64,000 bases of DNA, taken from contig NZ_CP029833.1 of assembly GCF_003233655.1 (NCBI RefSeq), positions 1 through 64,000 on the forward strand, written 5' to 3'. This stretch comes from Azospirillum ramasamyi. GTDB lineage: Bacteria > Pseudomonadota > Alphaproteobacteria > Azospirillales > Azospirillaceae. Position 1 is the first letter of the stretch. The number at the start of each line of letters is the position of its first letter. Under the pieces are notes generated by a model. The model was not told where the DNA came from. It searched no databases and saw nothing but the letters and a program-made list of their open reading frames with translations. The translations under genes and the position numbers were made by a program. Below are positions 58,724 to 64,000 of the stretch, one piece after another.

Positions 58724-59341
58724 GTGTTCGACTGGATCGTCAGCATGGTGGAGCAGACCGGCTATCTCGGCGTGGCTCTGCTGATGTTCGCGGAGAACCT
58801 GTTTCCGCCCATCCCATCGGAGCTGATCCTGCCGCTGGCCGGCTTCACCGCCGCGCGCGGAGACCTGAGCCTTCCCCTGGTGGTGGTCGCCGGCACGGCC
58901 GGCGCCCTGGCGGGCGCGCTGTTCTGGTATGCGATCGGCCGCTGGGTCGGCTGCCGCCGGCTGAAGCACTGGGCCGAACGCCATGGCCGCTGGCTGACCA
59001 TCAGCCCCGAGGAGGTCGACCAGGCCGCATCCCATTTCCGGGAACATGGCGGGCGGGCGGTGCTGATCGGCCGGATGATCCCGGCGGTGCGCACGCTGAT
59101 CTCCATCCCCGCCGGCGTGTCGGAAATGGCGCTCGTGCCCTTCCTGCTCTACACCACCGTGGGCACCGCGATCTGGACGACCTTCCTCGCCGCCGCCGGC
59201 TATCTGCTGGAGGACCGCTATCAGCAGGTTTCCGGCTGGCTGAACCCGGTGTCCAACATCGTCATAGCGGGCATTTTCCTCTGGTACGTCTACCGGGTCG
59301 CCACCTTCGGCCGGCGGACGGCCAAGCAGCCGGCGGAATAG
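58724..59341 (+). CDS. DedA family membrane protein
   Basis: 205 residues. It has the motif FAENLFPPIPSELILPLAGF and the re-entrant GRMIPAVRTLISIPAG, both hallmarks of the family, with about four to five membrane segments. Members flip undecaprenyl phosphate or phospholipid head groups. The start is GTG at 58724 with GGGAGGAAGA six bases upstream. Confidence 0.93.
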   Translation: MFDWIVSMVEQTGYLGVALLMFAENLFPPIPSELILPLAGFTAARGDLSLPLVVVAGTAGALAGALFWYAIGRWVGCRRLKHWAERHGRWLTISPEEVDQAASHFREHGGRAVLIGRMIPAVRTLISIPAGVSEMALVPFLLYTTVGTAIWTTFLAAAGYLLEDRYQQVSGWLNPVSNIVIAGIFLWYVYRVATFGRRTAKQPAE

Positions 59342-59462
59342 CCGGCTCCGCGTCCGCCCCTAGGAATTCCGCCCAGAGGAAAATTCCCCGGCCCCGGCTG
59401 GACGGCGCCGCGCCCCGCATGCTCTCCCTGACGGGTCCGACCGCCAGCGGGAGCATCAGCCC

Positions 59463-60152
59463 ATGACTTCCACCCCGACCGTCATCCTCGTCCACGGCGC
59501 CTTCGCCGACGGCTCCTCCTGGGGCCGGGTGATCCCCCGCCTGCAGGCGGAAGGGCTGGCGGCGGTCGCGGTGCAGAACCCGCTGGTCTCGCTCGACGAC
59601 GACGTCGCCCATGTCCAGCGCGCCATCGACCGGACCAAGGGGCCGGTGCTGCTGGTCGGCCATTCCTGGGGCGGGGCCGTCATCACCCAGATCGGCGAGC
59701 AGGAGCGGGTGAAGGGGCTGGTCTATGTCGCCGCCTTCGCCCCCGATGCCGGACAATCGCCGAACGACACACTGAAGCCCTTCCCGCCCTCGGCCGGCCT
59801 GTCGGGCGTCTCGGTCGACAAGGGCCGCTTCCTGACCCTGACGCCGGAAGGGATGGCCCGCAACTTCGCCCAGGATCTGGGCGCCGAGGATGCCGCCCTG
59901 CTGGCCGCGACCCAGGGGCCGGTGGCCGCCGCCTGCTTCGCCACCCGCGTCACGGCCGCCGCCTGGAAGACCAAGCCCGCCTGGTACATCGTCGCCACGC
60001 AGGACCGCATGCTGCCGCCCGACTTCCTGCGCGCCACCGCCGCGCGCATCGGCGCACGCAGCGTTGAGGTCGAAAGCGGTCACGCCCCCCACCTGTCGCG
60101 CCCCGACGCGGTGGCGGCGGTGATCGTCGAGGCGGCGCGCGCGGCGGTCTAG
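59463..60152 (+). CDS. alpha/beta hydrolase
   Basis: 229 residues. The oxyanion HG is at 11-12, the nucleophile elbow GHSWGGA has Ser68, and the C-terminal His lies in VESGHAPHLSRPD. It is the size and type of small esterases of the PnbA/RsbQ-like or salicylate-esterase-like group. The substrate is unknown. It is convergent with an AraC regulator with which it shares a CTAG stop. Confidence 0.92.
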   Translation: MTSTPTVILVHGAFADGSSWGRVIPRLQAEGLAAVAVQNPLVSLDDDVAHVQRAIDRTKGPVLLVGHSWGGAVITQIGEQERVKGLVYVAAFAPDAGQSPNDTLKPFPPSAGLSGVSVDKGRFLTLTPEGMARNFAQDLGAEDAALLAATQGPVAAACFATRVTAAAWKTKPAWYIVATQDRMLPPDFLRATAARIGARSVEVESGHAPHLSRPDAVAAVIVEAARAAV

Positions 60153-60991
60153 ACCCCGTTCCGCAGCGCCCCCGGCGTGGTGCCGCGGCGACGGCGCAGG
60201 CTGCGGGTCAAGGCGCTCTGATCGGAGAATCCAACCGCCAACGCCACCTCCGCCAAGGACAGGTCGCCGGCGCGCAGCAGCGCCTCCGCCCGGTCCAGCC
60301 GCAGCTCCGCCAGCCGGCGGGCCGGGGTGGTGCCGGTCTGCGCTCGGAAGCGTTCGTGGAAGCGGCTGGGCGCCAGCCCGACCGCGGCGGCAAGCTCCGC
60401 CACCGTCAGCGGCTCCTCGCACCGCTCCGCCATCAGGGTCAGGGCGCGCGCCACCGGATCGTCCGGCACGGCGGGCGTGGGACGGCGCGATTCGAGGGCG
60501 CGCAGCAGCAGCCCGGCCGCATGGTGGGCCAGCACCGGGTCGAGCGGCCGGTCGGCCGCCTCCGCCGCCAGATACCGCACCAGGCCATCCAGCGCCGCGT
60601 CGATGGGGAAGAAGGCGTCGCAGGCATGCGCTGCGGCCTCCGGCACCAGCCCGCCGGCCGGCACGTCCAGCACGACGAAACGGTTGGTCCCGGCGCTGCG
60701 GAAGCTGTGCGGCATCCCGTCCGCCACCAGCACGCCGCGCCCCTCGCCCACCCGACCGCGCGCCCCGGCAACCTCCATGTCGAGGATACCGGCGACGGGC
60801 AGGACGATCTGATGATGGTCATGCGTGTGCCGCCGCTCGAACCCGTCATAGCTGCGGGTGCTGACGCTCGGCCGATGCGGGGACGCCACGCCGTCGGACT
60901 CCTGGCGATCGGGTTGGGGCGGCCATGCTACGCCGTCGGCCCCGGGGCGTACAGCCACAGCTGCGGAGCTTTCCGCCGGAGAAGCGGTCAA
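60149..60991 (-). CDS. AraC family transcriptional regulator
   Basis: 280 residues. A cupin-like sensor with RHTHDHHQIVLPVAGILDMEV precedes an AraC double helix-turn-helix (about 185-278) including PLTVAELAAAVGLAPSRFHERF and SLAEVALAVGFSDQSALTRSLRRRRGTTPGALR. It is divergent from an EamA exporter, a common pairing for regulators of amino-acid exporters. The first 40 or so residues look non-domain-like, so the start may lie further in. Confidence 0.88.
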   Translation of the reverse strand: MTASPAESSAAVAVRPGADGVAWPPQPDRQESDGVASPHRPSVSTRSYDGFERRHTHDHHQIVLPVAGILDMEVAGARGRVGEGRGVLVADGMPHSFRSAGTNRFVVLDVPAGGLVPEAAAHACDAFFPIDAALDGLVRYLAAEAADRPLDPVLAHHAAGLLLRALESRRPTPAVPDDPVARALTLMAERCEEPLTVAELAAAVGLAPSRFHERFRAQTGTTPARRLAELRLDRAEALLRAGDLSLAEVALAVGFSDQSALTRSLRRRRGTTPGALRNGV

Positions 60992-61073
60992 TCCCGGCCG
61001 GAGCCCCGGTCAAGACAGCATGCCGTCCACCGGCTATGGTCGTCCGATCCGCGCCAACCGACCGATCCCCATC

Positions 61074-62027
61074 ATGCCCGCTCCCTCCGCCGCCGCCATC
61101 CGGCCCGCCCTGCCCGACCGCCGGTCCGTCAACCGCGCCACCCTGGTCGGCTTCACCGCCATCCTGATGTGGGCGACGCTGGCCCCGCTGGCGACGCTGG
61201 CCTCGATGGTGCCGCCGTTCCAGCTGGTGGCGACCTCCTTCCTGCTGGCCTTCCTGGTCGGCAGCGGCTGGACGATGCTGCGCGGCGACAACCCCTTGCG
61301 CTATTTCCGCCAGCCGCCCGCCGCCTGGGCGCTGGGGGTGGGCGGGCTGTTCGGCTTCCACTTCCTCTATTTCATGGCGCTGCAGGCGGCGCCGCCGGTG
61401 GAAGCCAACCTGATCAACTACCTGTGGCCGCTGTTGATCGTGCTGTTCTCCGCCCTGCTGCCGGGGGAGCGGCTGCGGGCGTGGCATGTCGGCGGCGCCG
61501 TCGCCGGGCTGGCGGGCACCGCGCTGCTGATCGCACGCGGCGGGAGCGGCGGCCTGGGGAGCGGACTCTCCATCGATCCGGCGCATCTGCCGGGCTATGC
61601 CGCGGCCCTGGGCAGCGCCGTCACCTGGGCCGGCTATTCGGTGCTGCGCCGCCGGCTGGGCCAGATCGGCGAGGCGCCGACCGACGCCGTCAGCGCCTTC
61701 TGCCTCGCCACAGCGCTTCTGTCGCTGCTCTGCCATCTGGCACTGGAGCAGACGGTGTGGCCGGAGACCCTTGCCGGCTGGGGAGCGATGCTGCTGCTGG
61801 GTCTTGGCCCGGTGGGGGCGGCCTTCTTCGTCTGGGACTTCGGCGTGCGCCACGGCGACATCCGGGCGCTGGGGGCGCTGTCCTATCTGGCGCCGCTGCT
61901 GTCGACCCTGCTGCTGGTCCTGTTCGGCCTCGCCCCCAATTCGGGGATCATCTGGGTGTCCTGCGCCCTGATCGCCGGCGGCTCGCTGCTCGCCAGCAAG
62001 GATCTGCTGCGGCGGAAGTCCCCTTAA
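61074..62027 (+). CDS. EamA/DMT family transporter (YddG-like)
   Basis: About 317 residues from this ATG. Ten membrane segments in two EamA repeats. It starts RATLVGFTAILMWATLAPLATLA, similar to the aromatic amino-acid exporter YddG. It contains EANLINYLWPLLIVLFSALLPGE and a C-terminal ALGALSYLAPLLSTLLL. An in-frame ATG at 61020 is an alternative start; neither has a strong ribosome-binding site. It is likely controlled by the divergent AraC regulator. Confidence 0.9.
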   Translation: MPAPSAAAIRPALPDRRSVNRATLVGFTAILMWATLAPLATLASMVPPFQLVATSFLLAFLVGSGWTMLRGDNPLRYFRQPPAAWALGVGGLFGFHFLYFMALQAAPPVEANLINYLWPLLIVLFSALLPGERLRAWHVGGAVAGLAGTALLIARGGSGGLGSGLSIDPAHLPGYAAALGSAVTWAGYSVLRRRLGQIGEAPTDAVSAFCLATALLSLLCHLALEQTVWPETLAGWGAMLLLGLGPVGAAFFVWDFGVRHGDIRALGALSYLAPLLSTLLLVLFGLAPNSGIIWVSCALIAGGSLLASKDLLRRKSP

Positions 62028-63445
62028 GCCTCCGCGCCATGCGCCGCGGCGGCGACATCCTGGCGGGCCCGGTCGCCGGTCGCCAGGCCGTTGAAGTACC
62101 AGTTCAGCGCCACCGCCGTCAGGGTGCCCAGCAGGATGCCGCTGTGCAGCAGCGGCGACAGGAAGGACGGCATCTGCGAGAAGAACTTGTCCGACACCAG
62201 CAGGATCAGCCCGACGCCGATGCTGACCGCCACGACGATCAGGTTCTCGCGCCGGTTGGCGTAATCGACCTGGGACAGGATCCGCACGCCGGTCGCCGCG
62301 ACCATGCCGAACATCACAAGCCCGGCGCCGCCCAGAACGAAGGCCGGCACCGACGCCACCACATGGGCCAGCTTCGGCAAGAGCCCCAGCAGAAGCAGGA
62401 TCAGCCCGCCGGCCGCGCAGACCCAGCGGCTGCGCACGCCGGTCACCCCGACCAGCCCGACATTCTGCGAGAAGGACGTGTAGGGAAAGGTGTTGAAGAC
62501 CCCGCCGATCACCGTGCCCAGCCCGTCGGTGCGCAAGCCCCGGACCAGATCCTCCCGCGTGACCGGGCGGCCGACCATGTCGCCGACGGCCAGGAACATG
62601 CCGGTCGATTCGATCATCACCACGATCATCACCAGAGACATGGTCAGGATGGCGATGGGGTCGAAGACCGGAAGGCCGAACTGGAAGGGCCGGACCGGCG
62701 CCACCCACGGCGCCTCGGCCAGACCGTTGAAGCTGACCATGCCCAGCGCCATCGCCAGCACCATCCCGGCCACCAGACCCAGCAGAACCGCGACGTTGCG
62801 GACGAACCCGCGGCCATGCTTCATCAGCGCCAGGATCGTCACCAGCACGAAGGCGGCGACGCCCAGGAAGGCCGGGTCGCCGAAACGCGGATTTCCCACA
62901 CCGCCGCCGGCCCACCCCACCCCGACCCGCATCAGCGAGATGCCGATGATGGCTATGACGCTGCCGGTCACCACCGGCGGGAACAGCCGCAGCAGCCGGC
63001 CGACCAGCGGTGCCGCCACCATGGCGAAGATGCCGGACCCGATCACCGCGCCATAGATCCCCAGCAGGCCCAGCGACGGGTTGGCCGCCATCGCCACCAT
63101 CGGCCCGACCGCGGCGAAGGTGACGCCCATCATGATCGGCAGCCTGATGCCGAACCGCCAGAACCCGACCGCCTGGATCAGCGTGACCAAGCCGCAGACG
63201 AAGAGGTCGGCGTTGATCAGCATGGCGATCTGCTCCTTGGGCAGCTTCAGCGCCCCGCCGATGATCAGCGGCACCGCGACGGCCCCGGCATACATCACCA
63301 GCACATGCTGCAGCCCCAGCGCCAGCAGCCGCCAGGGCGGCAGAATTTCGTCGACGGGATGGGCGGCTGTCCTGCCGTCGGCGCTTGACGTGTCGGTGGC
63401 GCTTGACGTGTCGGTGGCGCTTGACGTGTCGATTGCGCGTGTCAT
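62024..63445 (-). CDS. NCS2 family nucleobase permease (probable xanthine/urate)
   Basis: 473 residues. After a leader of six-residue repeats (TSSATD) there are about 14 membrane segments. It has the family motif FSQNVGLVGVTGVRSRW and the first-half LPIMMGVTFAAVGPMVAMA. The size and the guaD and puuD genes 9 kb upstream suggest xanthine or urate as substrate. The stop shares TTAA with the convergent EamA gene. The leader repeats are encoded by an 18-bp tandem repeat (63381-63434). Confidence 0.92.
   Translation of the reverse strand: MTRAIDTSSATDTSSATDTSSADGRTAAHPVDEILPPWRLLALGLQHVLVMYAGAVAVPLIIGGALKLPKEQIAMLINADLFVCGLVTLIQAVGFWRFGIRLPIMMGVTFAAVGPMVAMAANPSLGLLGIYGAVIGSGIFAMVAAPLVGRLLRLFPPVVTGSVIAIIGISLMRVGVGWAGGGVGNPRFGDPAFLGVAAFVLVTILALMKHGRGFVRNVAVLLGLVAGMVLAMALGMVSFNGLAEAPWVAPVRPFQFGLPVFDPIAILTMSLVMIVVMIESTGMFLAVGDMVGRPVTREDLVRGLRTDGLGTVIGGVFNTFPYTSFSQNVGLVGVTGVRSRWVCAAGGLILLLLGLLPKLAHVVASVPAFVLGGAGLVMFGMVAATGVRILSQVDYANRRENLIVVAVSIGVGLILLVSDKFFSQMPSFLSPLLHSGILLGTLTAVALNWYFNGLATGDRARQDVAAAAHGAEA
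63381..63434. repeat. 18-bp tandem repeat, three copies
   Basis: GCGCTTGACGTGTCGGTG repeats at 63381-63398 and 63399-63416, with a third copy at 63417-63434 differing at the end. It lies in frame within the permease leader and codes for a Thr/Ser/Ala/Asp hexapeptide; slippage would change protein length by six residues per unit. Confidence 0.85.
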
Positions 63446-63470
63446 GGCGCTGGCCTCGCTGTCCTGTGGT

Positions 63471-63512
63471 GCGGCGCTGCGATGCATGGCCCATGCCGCA
63501 TCGCAGCGCCGC
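63471..63512 (-). promoter_or_regulatory. strong hairpin in the permease leader
   Basis: A perfect 15-bp stem, GCGGCGCTGCGATGC (63471-63485) with GCATCGCAGCGCCGC (63498-63512), and a 12-base loop lie 26-67 bp upstream of the permease ATG. No T tract follows in either direction, so it may be an mRNA leader structure rather than a terminator. Confidence 0.6.
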
Positions 63513-63540
63513 GTCCTGCATGGCCGATACCGAACATGCC

Positions 63541-63557
63541 TGCACAAGTCCTGTGCA
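63541..63557. promoter_or_regulatory. inverted repeat, candidate operator
   Basis: TGCACA-AGTCC-TGTGCA lies about 100 bp upstream of the permease and 157 bp upstream of the plus-strand ORF at 63714. The dyad and the position between divergent genes suggest a repressor site. No matching regulator gene is in the window. Confidence 0.4.
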
Positions 63558-63713
63558 TCTTCCGACGGAGGCTGCCCGCGCAGGTGGCAAATCCCACGCG
63601 GTTTTTTGCCGCGCCGGGTGGAGACCGCAGTGGAGGCTGCGGTATTCGTTAACGATCCGCGGGTACAGTCGCTGCAATCTACCCCTTTCGCGCAACCCGA
63701 ACAGAGCGTCGCG

Positions 63714-64000
63714 ATGAGCAAGTCGATCGAGGGTGTATCCAACTGGATGCACATGTTCCGTTGGATCGTGAAGCTGATCCGCGACGAATACGGGGTGGAC
63801 GAAGCTCTGCTGACCCGGAATGCGACGCTGGAGACCGACATCCAGCTGTCGATCGACCAGGTTGAACAGGTTCTGGAATACATCTCCGAAAGCTTCGGCA
63901 TCCGTTTCCCGGAAGGGACGCTGGACGAGCTGGTGAAGCTGGAGGAGCTTTGCCTCTTGGCGAGCTGGATCAAGGGCTATTACAAGCGCCCCGAATTCAT
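63714..64000 (+). CDS. acyl-carrier-protein-like hypothetical protein (partial)
   Basis: The first 95 residues of a protein that runs past the window end. It reads MSKSIEGVSNWMHMFRWIVKLIRDEYG, then ATLETDIQLSIDQVEQVLEYISESFGIRFPEG and LEELCLLASWIKGYYKR. The helix spacing and DIQLSIDQVEQVL resemble DUF1493/acyl-carrier-like proteins, where the Ser may carry phosphopantetheine. That is a weak likeness. No ribosome-binding site is evident within 12 bases. Confidence 0.6.
   Translation, partial: MSKSIEGVSNWMHMFRWIVKLIRDEYGVDEALLTRNATLETDIQLSIDQVEQVLEYISESFGIRFPEGTLDELVKLEELCLLASWIKGYYKRPEF

Noticed and set aside
60356..63388. A 1010-codon plus-strand open frame through AraC, EamA and the permease
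   Set aside because: It is the wrong frame across three well-supported genes and is His/Arg/Gln-rich, a typical high-GC artefact.

Overview
The window comes from a high-GC alphaproteobacterium, most likely Azospirillum or a close Rhodospirillales relative. The evidence is gene content and style, not a database match: an ECF11 sigma factor with a ChrR cupin anti-sigma factor, a RegB/RegA redox pair, many two-component proteins, NnrS, HppD with an Lrp-type regulator, DUF3305/DUF3306, and GC-rich codon use throughout. I see no prophage, transposase, CRISPR array or rRNA. Two tRNA genes (Asn, Asp) lie at 21681-21837.

Layout. 1-1504: the 3' end of a gamma-glutamyltransferase gene, then two unrecognised proteins. 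1520-9410: a signalling block with an HD-GYP response regulator, a CheY-like regulator, a NarL-type regulator, a kinase-like protein with degenerate domains, and a 1152-residue hybrid kinase ending in an HPt domain. 9520-16390: a sigma-E/ChrR photo-oxidative stress module. rpoE-chrR, a four-gene operon (FAD oxidoreductase, DUF1365, Cfa-like methyltransferase, DUF3833) and a convergent two-gene operon (SDR, SnoaL-like) each begin with the same TGATCC-N16-CGTA element. 16999-20820: a likely Fur-controlled exbB-exbD-tonB-PepSY iron-uptake cluster. 20885-25350: small proteins, tRNAs, an SDR, the DUF3305/DUF3306 pair and a phytochelatin-synthase-like protease. 25576-28725: a large beta-helix protein with three CBM60-like modules.

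29125-32159: an AI-2E family transporter, then hppD divergent from an Lrp regulator. 32245-43710: an exopolysaccharide or capsule cluster, all on the minus strand, with three GT4 glycosyltransferases, GDP-fucose synthase, an epimerase, a nucleotide-sugar dehydrogenase, a flippase and a Wzc-type tyrosine kinase. 44634-49078: RegA and RegB, divergent from an ABC-2 transporter and TenA. 49109-53552: a FemAB-like protein, mntP behind a manganese (yybP-ykoY) riboswitch, and the purine catabolism genes guaD and puuD. 54029-55478: an HPt protein, an unknown protein and a receiver. 55522-64000: NnrS with an upstream FNR/NnrR-type site, a YcaQ-like protein, an Lrp regulator, DedA, an alpha/beta hydrolase, an AraC regulator, an EamA exporter, an NCS2 purine permease and a truncated ACP-like ORF.

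The most distinctive content is the set of three matching sigma-E promoters around one lipid-modification locus, the mntP riboswitch with its own promoter, and the pseudo-hybrid kinase in the signalling block. Start codons were chosen from ribosome-binding sites, overlaps and family alignment by eye; alternatives are noted.
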